A stretch of DNA of 64,000 nt from Streptomyces sp. TRM64462 (GCF_013362995.1 NZ_JABWDV010000394.1:62001-126000), one strand, 5' to 3'. Numbered from the stretch's first letter, positions 16,349 through 25,996 are shown. Program-made: numbers and translations. The notes: generated by a model from the sequence alone, not told the origin.

Positions 16349-18697
16349 GTGGCCGAGGCGGCAGACTTCCAGAGCAACCGTCGCTCTCCTGCCCGCCGGT
16401 GGGTGCGCCGCGCTGCCGTCGCCGTCGCCGGCGTGCCGCTGCTGGTGGGGCTGCTCCGGTTGCCCGCCGGGCCGGCCGCTGCCGCCGACGAGCCTTCCGG
16501 ATCCCGCACGGTGGATGTGGCGCTGAACACCATCGCGCCCAGCGCGCCCGTGAAGGGCGACACCCTCACGCTGAGCGGCACCGTGACGAACAAGAGCAAG
16601 CGGACGGTGAACGACGCGCAGATCGACGTACGCCTCGGTGACCGGCTGTCCAGCCGCGGGGCCATCGAGGACGCCGCGCGGCGCACCGGCTTCTCGCAGG
16701 AGAAGGACGGCGGGGCCCTCGGCGGCCCGTACACCGTGAAGATCCCGAAGATCCCCGCGGGGATCAGCAAGGACTTCACTCTCGCCGTCCCCGTCGACAA
16801 GCTCGGCCTCGACGAGGACGGTGTCTATCAGCTCGGGGTGTCCCTGTCCGGGAAGCTCTCCGGCAACACGTACGGGCAGGTGCTCGGTGTCGAGCGGACG
16901 TTCCTGCCCTGGCAGCCCGACGCCACACGGAACAAGACGCAGATCACCATGCTGTGGCCGCTGATCTCCTCGGCCCACCTGTCCGCGGAGACCGGCTCCG
17001 ACGACCAGCAGACCCCCGTCTTCGAGAGCGAGGACGACCTTGTCGCCGAGCTCGGTCCGGGCGGCCGGCTGGAGCGGCTGGTCGCGTTCGGCGCCGAGCT
17101 GCCCGTCACCTGGGTGATCGACCCGGACCTGCTGGCCACGGTCGACGCGATGACCCGCAGCTACCGGGTCAGGAGCGGCGACACGACCGTCGCGGGCAAG
17201 AACCAGGCCGTCGCCAAGCGATGGCTCAACGCCCTCGACAAGGCCGTCCAGGGCGACAAGGTGGTCGCCCTGCCGTACGGGGACCCGGACCTGGCATCCC
17301 TGGCCCACCGGGGCAAGCACGTCTCCGGCTCCCTCAGCCATCTGCGGCCCGCGACCCAGGTCTCCGAGTCCACCGTCGAGACGGTCCTCCACGTGAAACC
17401 GTCCGTCGACTTCTCCTGGCCCGTGGAGGGGGCGGTCGACCCGTCGATCGTCGACGTCGCCACGTCGGCCGGCGCCGACAAGGTGATCACGCGCAGCGAC
17501 AGCATGCGGGAGGACCTCCCGTACACGCCCAACGCGGCCCGGCCCATCGGTGGCGGCACGACCGCCGTGGTGTCCGACGCCACCCTGTCCACAGCCTTCG
17601 AAGGCGACATGAGCCGGGCGGACACGTCGGCGCCGGCCGTGCAGCGGTTCCTGGCGCACACGCTGGCCGTCACCCAGGAGCAGCCGGGCAACGCACGCAG
17701 CATCGTGATCGCCCCGCAGCGGATGCCGACGGCGTCCCAGGCCCAGTCGATGGCGACCGCACTCGGCGCGCTCACGGCCCAGCGCTGGTCCCAGCCCGGT
17801 GATCTGATCGCCGCCGCCGCGGCCAAGCCCGACCCCAAGGCCACCACCCACGTCCCCGGCTCCGGAAAGTACCCAAAGCGGCTGCGGCAGAAGGAACTGC
17901 CCGTCGAGGCGTTCCAGCAGATCAAGACCACCCAGGAAGCCCTCGACAACTTCAAGGTCATCCTCACCGCCGCCCACCGCGTGGTGACGCCGTTCGGCAA
18001 CGCCGTCAACCGCGAGATGTCGACGTCCTGGCGCGGCCGCCCGGCCGAGGCCGCCGCGTACGCGACGGGGGTGCAGGCCCATCTCAAGGACCTCACCAAC
18101 GAGGTACAGCTGATCAAGAAGTCGGATCTCACGCTGTCCGGGCGCAGCGCGACGATCCCGGTGACCGTCCAGAACAAGCTCGTGCAGGGCGTCGACCATC
18201 TGGTGCTGCGCCTGGAGTCGTCGAAGCCGACGCGTCTGAAGCTCAACGACGACAAGGCCGTCGCCGAGCTGCCGGTGCGGATCGAGGGCGGGCACAGCCA
18301 GTCCGTGAAGTTCACGGCCTCCGCGAACGCCAACGGCCCGGTCACGATGACGGCACGGCTGTTCACGGAGGACGGGCGCCCCTACGGGCAGCCGATGCAG
18401 TTCACGGTAAAGGTCTCAGAGATCACCTCGACCGTGATGCTCGTCATCGCGGGAGGTGTCCTGCTCCTCGTCCTCGCGGGTGTCAGGATGTACAGCCAGC
18501 GCAAGCGCGCCGCGGCTCGGGAGGGCGCGGAGGACGGCGACCAGGACACCGCCGAGCGCGAGGACGCCGCCGAGGACGTGGACACCGAGCCGTCGGTCGC
18601 GGAGAGCGACGACCCGGTGCAGCCGAGTGACCCGGCGGTGGACACCGGACCGCAAAGCGCAGGCCCCTCGGGCCCGGGTGAGAAAGTGGACCGTTGA
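16349..18697 (+). CDS. Secreted membrane-anchored protein of the DUF6049 type
   Basis: A protein of about 782 residues. A twin-Arg-rich N-terminus (ARRWVRRAAVAV) and hydrophobic signal segment end in AAAADEPSG near residue 50. A large extracytoplasmic region follows, then one C-terminal membrane segment (VMLVIAGGVLLLVLAGV) and an acidic cytosolic tail. The family is found just upstream of murJ in Streptomyces and mycobacteria and is presumed to act in cell-envelope assembly; no activity is known to me. GTG 16349 has a GAGGGA upstream; ATG 16286 would add 21 residues without a ribosome site. It is 45 bases from murJ, likely co-transcribed. Confidence 0.8.
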   Translation: MAEAADFQSNRRSPARRWVRRAAVAVAGVPLLVGLLRLPAGPAAAADEPSGSRTVDVALNTIAPSAPVKGDTLTLSGTVTNKSKRTVNDAQIDVRLGDRLSSRGAIEDAARRTGFSQEKDGGALGGPYTVKIPKIPAGISKDFTLAVPVDKLGLDEDGVYQLGVSLSGKLSGNTYGQVLGVERTFLPWQPDATRNKTQITMLWPLISSAHLSAETGSDDQQTPVFESEDDLVAELGPGGRLERLVAFGAELPVTWVIDPDLLATVDAMTRSYRVRSGDTTVAGKNQAVAKRWLNALDKAVQGDKVVALPYGDPDLASLAHRGKHVSGSLSHLRPATQVSESTVETVLHVKPSVDFSWPVEGAVDPSIVDVATSAGADKVITRSDSMREDLPYTPNAARPIGGGTTAVVSDATLSTAFEGDMSRADTSAPAVQRFLAHTLAVTQEQPGNARSIVIAPQRMPTASQAQSMATALGALTAQRWSQPGDLIAAAAAKPDPKATTHVPGSGKYPKRLRQKELPVEAFQQIKTTQEALDNFKVILTAAHRVVTPFGNAVNREMSTSWRGRPAEAAAYATGVQAHLKDLTNEVQLIKKSDLTLSGRSATIPVTVQNKLVQGVDHLVLRLESSKPTRLKLNDDKAVAELPVRIEGGHSQSVKFTASANANGPVTMTARLFTEDGRPYGQPMQFTVKVSEITSTVMLVIAGGVLLLVLAGVRMYSQRKRAAAREGAEDGDQDTAEREDAAEDVDTEPSVAESDDPVQPSDPAVDTGPQSAGPSGPGEKVDR

Positions 18698-18742
18698 GCG
18701 ATGTCGTGGCCGGTCGGCCGGGGACGATGAGGTGGGGTAACC

Positions 18743-20935
18743 ATGAACGCGCCGTACGACGGTGACCGCGGCCCGGGCACGGGCGGCGACACCGCGCCTT
18801 CGGGCGGCACACCGCACGCACCCGTGCCGGGGCAGGTGCCACCCGCCGACCCACCGCCCCCGCAGGACCCCTACGTCCAGGACGCCTACGCCCACGACCC
18901 GTACCGGGCACAGGACCTGTCCGCGCAGGACCCGGTCGGCGAGGCCCTGTACGACCGTGCGGCTCACCCCCCGCCCCCGCCCGGCACGTACGAGGAACCC
19001 CGCCCGCTCTACCAGCAGCCCGCCGCACCCCAGCACGCCCCGGACCCGCGGGTGTGGGCCCAGACGCCGCCGCCCGAGCCCGACGGCCCGTCCCGGCACC
19101 TCCCGTACGGCGACGACGCCCGTACCGTCCAGTTCACGGGCGTCGACGACCTGGTGACCCATGCCGCCGACGAGAAGCCGGCCGCCGACGCCTTCGCGCA
19201 CCTGTACCAGGACCAGCAGGTCCAGGGGCAGCCCACGGCCACGGCGCCCGCCGCCGTACCGGAGCCGGCCGAAGAGGCACCGCTCCCGCCGCCGAAGAAG
19301 TCCGGCAGACGGGCGTCGGGCCTGCTCAAGTCGAGCGCGGTGATGGCCGCCGGCACCCTCGTGTCCCGGCTCACCGGCTTCCTCCGCACCCTCGTCATCA
19401 CCGGTGCCCTCGGCGCCGCGACCCTCGGTGACGCGTACACCGTCGCGTACACGCTGCCGACGATGATCTACATCCTGACGGTCGGCGGCGGTCTCAACTC
19501 CGTCTTCGTCCCGCAGCTCGTCCGCTCGATGAAGAACGACGAGGACGGCGGCGAGGCCTTCGCCAACCGGCTGCTGACGCTCGTCATGGTGGCGCTCGGC
19601 GCCATCGTCGCCGTCGCGGTGTTCATCGCGCCGCTCCTGATCCACGCGATGTCCCCGACCATCGCCAACGACCCCGACGCCAACAGCGTCGCCGTGACCT
19701 TCGCCCGCTTCTGTCTGCCCACGATCTTCTTCATGGGTGTGCACGTGGTGATGGGTCAGATCCTCAATGCCCGCGGCAAGTTCGGCGCGATGATGTGGAC
19801 CCCGGTCCTCAACAACATCGTCATGATGACGACGTTCGGCCTGTTCATCTGGGTGTACGGCGCGTACTCCGAGACGAAGATGGGCGTGGACGTCATCCCC
19901 GACGAGGGTGTCCGGCTCCTCGGCATCGGCACGCTGCTCGGTCTGGTCGTCCAGGCCCTCGCGATGATCCCGTACCTGCGCGAGGCCGGCTTCCGTTTCC
20001 GGCCCCGCTTCGACTGGAAGGGCCAGGGGCTCGGCAAGACGGTCAAGCTCGCCAAGTGGACCGTCCTGTTCGTCCTCGCCAACCAGGCGGGCGTCGTGGT
20101 CGTCACCCAGCTCGCCACGGCGGCAGGCAAGGCCTCCGGCACCGGCGGCGCCGGCATCCTCGCCTACTCCAACGCCCAGCTCATCTGGGGCATGCCGCAG
20201 GCCATCATCACGGTCTCCGTCATGGCAGCTCTGCTCCCCCGCATCTCCCGCGCCGCCCACGACAACGACCCGGGCGCCGTCCGCGACGACATCTCGCAGG
20301 GCCTGCGCAACTCGGCCGTCGCCATCGTCCCCGTCGCCTTCGGGTTCCTGGCGCTGGGCGTCCCGATGTGCACCCTGCTGTACGCGTCCAGCGGCCTCGA
20401 GGCGGCCACCGGTATGGGCTTCATCCTCATGGCGTTCGGCCTCGGCCTCATCCCGTACTCGGTGCAGTACGTCGTCCTGCGCGGCTTCTACGCGTACGAG
20501 GACACGCGCACGCCCTTCTACAACACGGTGATCGTGGCGGCGGTCAACGCCGCCGCGTCCGCGGTCTGCTACGTCCTCCTCCCGGCCCGCTGGGCCGTCG
20601 TCGGCATGGCCGCGTCGTACGGACTGGCGTACATGGTCGGTGTCGGCGTCGCCTGGCGGCGGCTGCGCAACCGGCTCGGCGGCGACCTCGACGGCGCGCA
20701 CGTCATCCGTACGTACGCCCGCCTCTGCATGGCGTCGCTCCCCGCCGCGCTGCTCGCCGGCGCCGTCGGCTTCGGCACCCTCTCCCTGCTCGGCAAGGAC
20801 GCCCTGAGCTCGCTCGTCGCCCTCCTGGCCGGTGGCGTCGTCCTGCTCGCGGTGTTCTACGCGGCGGCCAGGAAGATGCGCATCGAGGAGCTCAACGCCA
20901 TGGTGGGCATGGTGCGCGGCCGTCTGGGCCGCTAG
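18743..20935 (+). CDS. murJ: Murein biosynthesis integral membrane protein MurJ (lipid II flippase)
   Basis: A 730-residue MurJ. Residues 1-190 are a Pro/Asp/Tyr-rich cytosolic extension typical of Streptomyces. The MOP-superfamily core begins at SSAVMAAGTLVSRLTGFLRT, and shows 14 predicted membrane segments and the family regions NSVFVPQLVRS and YALGLIPYSVQYVVLRGFYA-like (read here as FGLGLIPYSVQYVVLRGFYA). It translocates lipid II for peptidoglycan synthesis. Unlike mycobacterial Rv3910, which fuses this core to a pseudokinase, the pseudokinase here is the next gene. Confidence 0.95.
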   Translation: MNAPYDGDRGPGTGGDTAPSGGTPHAPVPGQVPPADPPPPQDPYVQDAYAHDPYRAQDLSAQDPVGEALYDRAAHPPPPPGTYEEPRPLYQQPAAPQHAPDPRVWAQTPPPEPDGPSRHLPYGDDARTVQFTGVDDLVTHAADEKPAADAFAHLYQDQQVQGQPTATAPAAVPEPAEEAPLPPPKKSGRRASGLLKSSAVMAAGTLVSRLTGFLRTLVITGALGAATLGDAYTVAYTLPTMIYILTVGGGLNSVFVPQLVRSMKNDEDGGEAFANRLLTLVMVALGAIVAVAVFIAPLLIHAMSPTIANDPDANSVAVTFARFCLPTIFFMGVHVVMGQILNARGKFGAMMWTPVLNNIVMMTTFGLFIWVYGAYSETKMGVDVIPDEGVRLLGIGTLLGLVVQALAMIPYLREAGFRFRPRFDWKGQGLGKTVKLAKWTVLFVLANQAGVVVVTQLATAAGKASGTGGAGILAYSNAQLIWGMPQAIITVSVMAALLPRISRAAHDNDPGAVRDDISQGLRNSAVAIVPVAFGFLALGVPMCTLLYASSGLEAATGMGFILMAFGLGLIPYSVQYVVLRGFYAYEDTRTPFYNTVIVAAVNAAASAVCYVLLPARWAVVGMAASYGLAYMVGVGVAWRRLRNRLGGDLDGAHVIRTYARLCMASLPAALLAGAVGFGTLSLLGKDALSSLVALLAGGVVLLAVFYAAARKMRIEELNAMVGMVRGRLGR

Positions 20936-21054
20936 AACAAGCGGCTGTAGCACAACCATCGCCGGCCATCGCGTGTCGTGCACAGCGGCGGACTGTGGGC
21001 ACAATTGGCATGGCTGTTGGATATGGCGCATCGGATGGGGAGGCAGGAACGACG

Positions 21055-22785
21055 GTGGCGGAACGTAGCACGGCTGCCGTCGACGTGGCCGACAACAGCG
21101 GTGACGACCCGCTGACCGCCAAGGCGGACGCGACCACGGCCGACGGCGCGGCGGAGAAGCAGGATGCGGCGGACACGTCCGCCCGGACCACGGACGGCGA
21201 ACGAGAAGCCGAGGAACAGCCCGCCATCACGACACCCGAACTGCACAGCGGCCACAAGCTGGCCCGGCGCTACCGGCTCGAGGAGTGCGTCACCCGTCTG
21301 GACGGTTTCAGCAGTTGGCGCGCCGTCGACGAGAAGCTGCGCCGCGCCGTCGGCATCCATGTCCTGCCCGCCGACCACCCCCGGGCCCGTTCGGTGCTGG
21401 CGGCGGCACGCTCCGCCGCCCTTCTGGGAGATCCCAGGTTCGTTCAGGTCCTGGACGCGGTCGAGGAGAACGACCTCGTCTACGTCGTGCACGAATGGCT
21501 GCCGGACGCCACGGAACTGACGACGCTGCTCGCCGCCGGCCCCTTGGAGCCGTACGACGCCTACCAGCTCGTCAGCCAGGTGTCCCAGGCCATGGCCGCA
21601 GCCCACCGCGAAGGCCTCGCCCATCTGCGGCTCACGCCCAGCGCCGTGCTGCGCACCTCTACCGGGCAGTACCGCATCCGCGGGCTCGCCGTGAACGCCG
21701 CCCTGCGCGGCATCCGCGCCGAGCGGCCGCAGCGCACCGACACCGAGTCGATCGGCGCCCTGCTGTACGCGGCACTCACCCAGCGGTGGCCGTACGAGAA
21801 CGACGCCCACGGCCTGTCCGGGCTGCCCAAGGGCGTCGGCCTGATCGCCCCGGACCAGGTGCGGGCCGGTATCCACCGAGGGCTCTCGGAGCTCGCCATG
21901 CGCGCGCTGGCCAACGACGGCGCGACCGCGTCCCGGCAGGAACCCGCCTGCGCCACGCCCGACGAGCTGGCCAAGGCGGTCGCCGCGATGCCGCGCATCC
22001 GCCCGCCGGAGCCCGCGTTCCCGCCCCCGTCGGACTACCAGCGCACGACGTACCAGCAGGGCACGTACGGCCGGCCGCAGCAGCACCCGGGCGCCGTACC
22101 CACCCAGGCCGTCCCGATGCCGCCCCCGCCCCTGCAGAGCCGCACCGGCAAGGCCCTGAAGTGGGCGGTGTCCGCGCTCCTGATCGCCGCACTCGGCCTC
22201 GGAAGCTGGCAGATCGCCGACAGGCTCCTCGACAAGGACACCGCGCAGAACGAGCCCGGCTCCGGTCAGACGGCGGATCCCGGCGGCAGCGACGACAAGA
22301 AGCCCAAGGCACCCGTCGTTCTGCCCATCCAGGACGCCAAGGAGTACGCACCGGACAACAAACCGCAGAATGCCGCCGAGGTCGACCTGACCTACGACGA
22401 CGACGACGGCAGCTACTGGCGAACGAAGTACTACTATGACGGCCCGGAACTGGAACCGACGGTCAAGCGTGGCGTCGGCATCGTCTATGACCTCGGCTCC
22501 GAAAAAGAGGTGACCGCCGCCTCGATAGGCCTGCGCCACGGGGGCGACCACACCACCATCACGCTGTACGCCGTCGACGCACTGTCCCCTTCCGGCTCTG
22601 TCGACGGCATGCAGAAGATCGCATCCGGGCGGACCAACGGCACCACCCTTCAGCTCTCCACCGACAAGCCGGTGAAGAGCCGGTACGTGCTTCTCTGGAT
22701 GACGGCCATGCCTTACTCCGGTCAGGACGGCTACAGCAGCGAGGGCTATAAGCAGGGAATCACCGACGTGAAGTTCACCGGCTGA
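21055..22785 (+). CDS. Membrane-anchored pseudokinase paired with MurJ
   Basis: A protein of about 576 residues. Residues 1-65 are acidic and disordered. Residues about 70-330 keep a protein-kinase fold (HKLARRYRLEECVTRLDGFSSW) but lack catalytic motifs: the HRD loop reads LAHLRLTPSAVL and the DFG position reads RGLAVN. A Pro-rich linker, one membrane helix (near 385-400, AVSALLIAALGLGSW) and an extracytoplasmic discoidin-like beta domain (SYWRTKYYYDGP ... TDVKFTG) follow. The domain order matches the C-terminal part of Mycobacterium MviN/Rv3910, where the pseudokinase recruits FhaA after phosphorylation. GTG 21055 is preferred for its GGGAGG; ATG 21010 is also in frame. Confidence 0.85.
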   Translation: MAERSTAAVDVADNSGDDPLTAKADATTADGAAEKQDAADTSARTTDGEREAEEQPAITTPELHSGHKLARRYRLEECVTRLDGFSSWRAVDEKLRRAVGIHVLPADHPRARSVLAAARSAALLGDPRFVQVLDAVEENDLVYVVHEWLPDATELTTLLAAGPLEPYDAYQLVSQVSQAMAAAHREGLAHLRLTPSAVLRTSTGQYRIRGLAVNAALRGIRAERPQRTDTESIGALLYAALTQRWPYENDAHGLSGLPKGVGLIAPDQVRAGIHRGLSELAMRALANDGATASRQEPACATPDELAKAVAAMPRIRPPEPAFPPPSDYQRTTYQQGTYGRPQQHPGAVPTQAVPMPPPPLQSRTGKALKWAVSALLIAALGLGSWQIADRLLDKDTAQNEPGSGQTADPGGSDDKKPKAPVVLPIQDAKEYAPDNKPQNAAEVDLTYDDDDGSYWRTKYYYDGPELEPTVKRGVGIVYDLGSEKEVTAASIGLRHGGDHTTITLYAVDALSPSGSVDGMQKIASGRTNGTTLQLSTDKPVKSRYVLLWMTAMPYSGQDGYSSEGYKQGITDVKFTG

Positions 22786-22812
22786 CAGAAGGACGTGGGG
22801 AGGGGCTCACCG

Positions 22813-23517
22813 TTGGACGCTGCCGAACTACGGGGCACCACCGACCAGGAGCTGCTCGCTCGGCATGTCGCCGGCGATCCGGACGCCTTCGGGGAGCTTG
22901 TCCGCCGACACCGTGACCGGCTCTGGGCCGTCGCCCTCCGCACGCTGGGGGACCGCGAGGAGGCCGCAGACGCGGTTCAGGACGCGCTCGTCTCCGCCTT
23001 CCGGGCCGCCCACACCTTCCGCGGCCAGTCCGCCGTGACCACCTGGCTGCACCGCATCACCGTCAACGCGTGCCTGGACCGGGCGCGCAAGGCTGCCACC
23101 CGCAAGACCTCGCCGGTGGAGGACACGGAGCGGTTGGATCAACTGCTGGAGCCGCACGAGTCGGCGGAGGCGCCCGCCGAGCGTGAGGATCTGCACCGGG
23201 AGCTGCTGGCCGCACTGGCCAAGCTGCCCGCCGATCAGCGAGCCGCACTGGTCCTGGTCGACATGCAGGGCTATCCCGTCGCTGAGGCCGCTCGCATCCT
23301 CGACGTACCGACCGGGACAGTGAAGAGCCGCTGTGCGCGGGGCAGGGCCAGACTGCTTCCCATGCTCACTCATCTGCGTGGTGATACGGGGGGTAAGGGC
23401 GAGCTCGGAGGGGGAAGGAACCGGACGCCAGGGACATCCGTCCCACCTGCGTCGGGAGCACATGATGCAGGACCGCATGATCCTGCTGCTGTGAAGGGCG
23501 GAGGTGGACGCGCGTGA
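22813..23517 (+). CDS. sigM: ECF RNA polymerase sigma factor, SigM/SigT type
   Basis: A 234-residue ECF sigma factor. Region 2 is clear (DAFGELVRRHRDRLWAVALR, DREEAADAVQDALVSAFR, TWLHRITVNACLDRARK), as is region 4 (LPADQRAALVLVDMQGYPVAEAARIL, VPTGTVKSRCARGRARLL). The C-terminus is Gly-rich. At this locus the S. coelicolor orthologue is called SigT, and mycobacteria carry SigM before trxB-trxA. TTG 22813 is chosen because GGGGAGGGG sits 8 bases upstream; GTG 22795 would put that site inside the gene. The stop overlaps the anti-sigma start (GTGA), implying translational coupling. Confidence 0.9.
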   Translation: MDAAELRGTTDQELLARHVAGDPDAFGELVRRHRDRLWAVALRTLGDREEAADAVQDALVSAFRAAHTFRGQSAVTTWLHRITVNACLDRARKAATRKTSPVEDTERLDQLLEPHESAEAPAEREDLHRELLAALAKLPADQRAALVLVDMQGYPVAEAARILDVPTGTVKSRCARGRARLLPMLTHLRGDTGGKGELGGGRNRTPGTSVPPASGAHDAGPHDPAAVKGGGGRA

Positions 23518-24491
23518 CATCCACGGCCGACACGACTCAGCACCCTGAGATCTCGGAGATCTCCGACCTCACCGAGGGGATCCTGCCCCCGTCCCGTACG
23601 GCCGACGTGCGGCGTCACCTGGACACGTGCCCTCTCTGCGCCGATGTGCGCACCTCTCTGGAGGAGATCCGCGGGCTGCTCGGCACGCTTCCGGGCCCAG
23701 TCCGTATGCCCGCCGACATCGCGGAGCGGATCGACGCCGCACTCGCCGCGGAAGCGCTGCTCGACGCCACAGCGCCGCAGGACGCCGCCGATGTTTCACG
23801 TGAAACCGTGGCGCCCGCGCCCAGGCCGCCGGCGGTCGGCGTCACCAGCGAGCCCCGGAGCCCGGCCCCCGCGGACACGCCCGGCGGGCGCCCACCGGGC
23901 CGCTCCTCCGCCGCGGATGCGCCCGGCGGGCGCCCACCGGGCCGCTCCTCCGCCGCGACGGGGCCCGGCCGGAGACCGTCCGTGCGGCGGCGCAGGCGCA
24001 CGATCCTCAGCGCGGTGTGCGGCCTGGCGGCCGTCGGTCTGGGCGTCGTCCTGTTCCAGGGCCTCAGCCCCACCGGGGACGAGCCGACGGCGCAGAAGGC
24101 CGACACGGCGATCAGCGAAAGCCAGGCTGTCCGGTTCTCGGGGCACGACGTCGCCGACAAGGTCCGGGCTCTCCTCGCCGCCGACCAGGGCACCAAGTCG
24201 CCTCGGATGCAGCCCGGCGTCGAGAGGGAGTCGGTGGACCCGGGCCATACGCTGCGATCCACCGAGGTCCAGGTGCCGCCCTGCGTGCAGCAGGGCATCG
24301 GGCGCACCGAGCAGCCGCTGGCCGGGGAGCTCGGTGACTTCCGGGGACGGCCCGCCTATCTGGTGGTGCTGCCCCGCCCCGGCGCCGACACACAGGTCGA
24401 TGTCTACATCGTGGACACGTCCTGTGCGACGTCTCCCGCAGGCAACAGCCCTGCGGACGTGCTGCTCAAGCAGACCTACCCCCGTACCTGA
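23514..24491 (+). CDS. Zinc-finger anti-sigma factor (membrane-anchored)
   Basis: A 325-residue anti-sigma factor coupled to the sigma gene. The N-terminus carries the ZAS motif HLDTCPLC (residues 37-44), which binds zinc and clamps the sigma factor. A disordered region of about 60 residues contains a parS-encoded DVSRET and two 14-residue repeats (PGGRPPGRSSAAD). One membrane helix follows (about 164-182, ILSAVCGLAAVGLGVVLF), then an extracytoplasmic domain of 140 residues with two Cys. It is the counterpart of S. coelicolor RstA. Release of the sigma factor presumably follows an envelope or redox signal. Confidence 0.9.
   Translation: MTSTADTTQHPEISEISDLTEGILPPSRTADVRRHLDTCPLCADVRTSLEEIRGLLGTLPGPVRMPADIAERIDAALAAEALLDATAPQDAADVSRETVAPAPRPPAVGVTSEPRSPAPADTPGGRPPGRSSAADAPGGRPPGRSSAATGPGRRPSVRRRRRTILSAVCGLAAVGLGVVLFQGLSPTGDEPTAQKADTAISESQAVRFSGHDVADKVRALLAADQGTKSPRMQPGVERESVDPGHTLRSTEVQVPPCVQQGIGRTEQPLAGELGDFRGRPAYLVVLPRPGADTQVDVYIVDTSCATSPAGNSPADVLLKQTYPRT
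23793..23806. other. parS site 5 (inside the anti-sigma gene)
   Basis: Perfect GTTTCACGTGAAAC read in frame as VSRET in the disordered linker of the anti-sigma factor. Confidence 0.95.
23875..23958. repeat. 42-bp direct repeat in the anti-sigma gene
   Basis: Two nearly identical 42-bp units (starts of CGCCCGGCGGG at 23878 and 23920) that code for two copies of a 14-residue Pro/Gly/Arg/Ser repeat. It looks like a recent in-frame duplication in a linker. Confidence 0.85.
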
Positions 24492-24522
24492 CGGACGCGC
24501 CCCGGAGCCACTCGGACACAGC

Positions 24523-24549
24523 GGGAATGCATGCCCCTTAGGATCCGTT
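24523..24549 (+). promoter_or_regulatory. SigR-type promoter of trxBA
   Basis: GGGAAT (24523-24528), exactly 18 bases, then GTT (24547-24549). This is the SigR consensus GGAAT-N18-GTT, and the trxBA operon of S. coelicolor is a known SigR target under thiol stress. It lies 70 bases before the trxB start. Confidence 0.88.
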
Positions 24550-24619
24550 GGGTGGGGTGAGAGTTCTTGACCCGGCCCCGGTAGGCAGTAGGCAGTCTGC
24601 AGAGACGAGGAAGAAACCC

Positions 24620-25594
24620 GTGAGCGACGTCCGCAACGTGATCATCATTGGCTCCGGGCCCGCCGGTTACACGGCAGCGCTCTACACGGCGCGCGCGTCG
24701 CTGAAGCCGCTGGTCTTCGAAGGAGCCGTCACCGCCGGTGGCGCCCTCATGAACACGACCGACGTGGAGAACTTCCCCGGATTCCGTGACGGCATCATGG
24801 GCCCCGACCTCATGGACAACATGCGGGCCCAGGCCGAGCGCTTCGGCGCCGAGCTCGTCCCGGACGATGTCGTCTCCGTCGACCTCACCGGCGACATCAA
24901 GACCGTCACGGACACCGCCGGCACTGTGCACCGGGCCAAGGCGGTCATCGTGACGACGGGCTCCCAGCACCGCAAGCTCGGTCTGCCGAACGAGGACGCG
25001 CTCTCCGGGCGCGGCGTCTCCTGGTGCGCGACCTGCGACGGCTTCTTCTTCAAGGACCAGGACATCGCGGTGGTCGGCGGTGGCGACACCGCCATGGAGG
25101 AGGCGACCTTCCTGTCGCGCTTCGCCAAGTCCGTGACGGTGGTGCACCGCCGGGACACCCTGCGGGCCTCCAAGGCCATGCAGGAACGGGCCTTCGCCGA
25201 CCCGAAGATCTCGTTCGCCTGGGACAGCGAGGTCGCCGAGATCCATGGCGAGCAGAAGCTCACCGGCCTGACCCTCCGCAACACCAAGTCGGGCGAGACC
25301 TCGGAGCTTCCGGTGACCGGCCTGTTCATCGCCGTCGGCCACGACCCGCGCACCGAGCTGTTCAAGGGCCAGCTGGAGCTGGACGACGAGGGCTACCTGA
25401 AGGTTGACGCGCCGTCCACGCGCACCAACCTGACGGGTGTCTTCGCAGCAGGTGACGTCGTCGACCACACCTACCGCCAGGCCATCACGGCCGCCGGCAC
25501 GGGCTGCTCGGCCGCGCTCGACGCCGAGCGCTTCCTGGCCGCGCTCGCCGACACGGAGAAGCTGGCCGAGCCCGAGAAGACGCCCGCAGTCTGA
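24620..25594 (+). CDS. trxB: Thioredoxin-disulfide reductase
   Basis: A 324-residue low-molecular-weight thioredoxin reductase. FAD-binding [16 protein letters not shown] is at residues 11-26, the redox-active CATC near 138 ([11 protein letters not shown]), NADPH-binding [10 protein letters not shown] near 155, and the C-terminal FAD motif [21 protein letters not shown]. It transfers electrons from NADPH to TrxA. GTG 24620 follows GAGGAAG. It is driven by the SigR-type promoter and probably also by read-through from the sigma/anti-sigma genes. Confidence 0.97.
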   Translation: MSDVRNVIIIGSGPAGYTAALYTARASLKPLVFEGAVTAGGALMNTTDVENFPGFRDGIMGPDLMDNMRAQAERFGAELVPDDVVSVDLTGDIKTVTDTAGTVHRAKAVIVTTGSQHRKLGLPNEDALSGRGVSWCATCDGFFFKDQDIAVVGGGDTAMEEATFLSRFAKSVTVVHRRDTLRASKAMQERAFADPKISFAWDSEVAEIHGEQKLTGLTLRNTKSGETSELPVTGLFIAVGHDPRTELFKGQLELDDEGYLKVDAPSTRTNLTGVFAAGDVVDHTYRQAITAAGTGCSAALDAERFLAALADTEKLAEPEKTPAV

Positions 25595-25638
25595 TTCCGT
25601 TCCCCACCCAACACCCCACGAAGACGAAGGAGGCCGCC

Positions 25639-25986
25639 GTGGCCGGCGACCTGAAGAATGTGACCGACGCCTCGTTCGAGCAGGACGTCCTGAAGAGCGA
25701 CAAGCCCGTACTGGTCGACTTCTGGGCGGCCTGGTGCGGTCCGTGCCGTCAGATCGCGCCGTCGCTGAAGGCGATCGCGGACGAGTACGGGGACCAGATC
25801 GAGGTCGTCAAGCTCAACATCGACGAGAACCCCGCCACGGCTGCCAAGTACGGCGTCATGTCGATCCCCACCCTGAACGTCTACCAGGGCGGTGAGGTCG
25901 CCAAGACGATCGTCGGCGCGAAGCCGAAGGCCGCGATCGTGCGCGACCTGGAGGGCTTCATCAGCACCGAGAACGCCACGGCCTGA
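25639..25986 (+). CDS. trxA: Thioredoxin
   Basis: A 115-residue thioredoxin with the WCGPC active site (WAAWCGPCRQIAPSL, near residue 35), the cis-Pro loop YGVMSIPTLNVYQGGE and the usual length. It reduces protein disulfides using TrxB. GTG 25639 is preceded by AAGGAGG. It ends at a strong terminator after two parS sites. Confidence 0.97.
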   Translation: MAGDLKNVTDASFEQDVLKSDKPVLVDFWAAWCGPCRQIAPSLKAIADEYGDQIEVVKLNIDENPATAAKYGVMSIPTLNVYQGGEVAKTIVGAKPKAAIVRDLEGFISTENATA

Positions 25987-25996
25987 GGCAGCTCCT

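Noticed and set aside
17390..17400. CCACGTGAAACC resembling half of a parS site in the DUF6049 gene
   Set aside because: Only one arm matches (TCC instead of TTTC on the left); all accepted sites are perfect palindromes.
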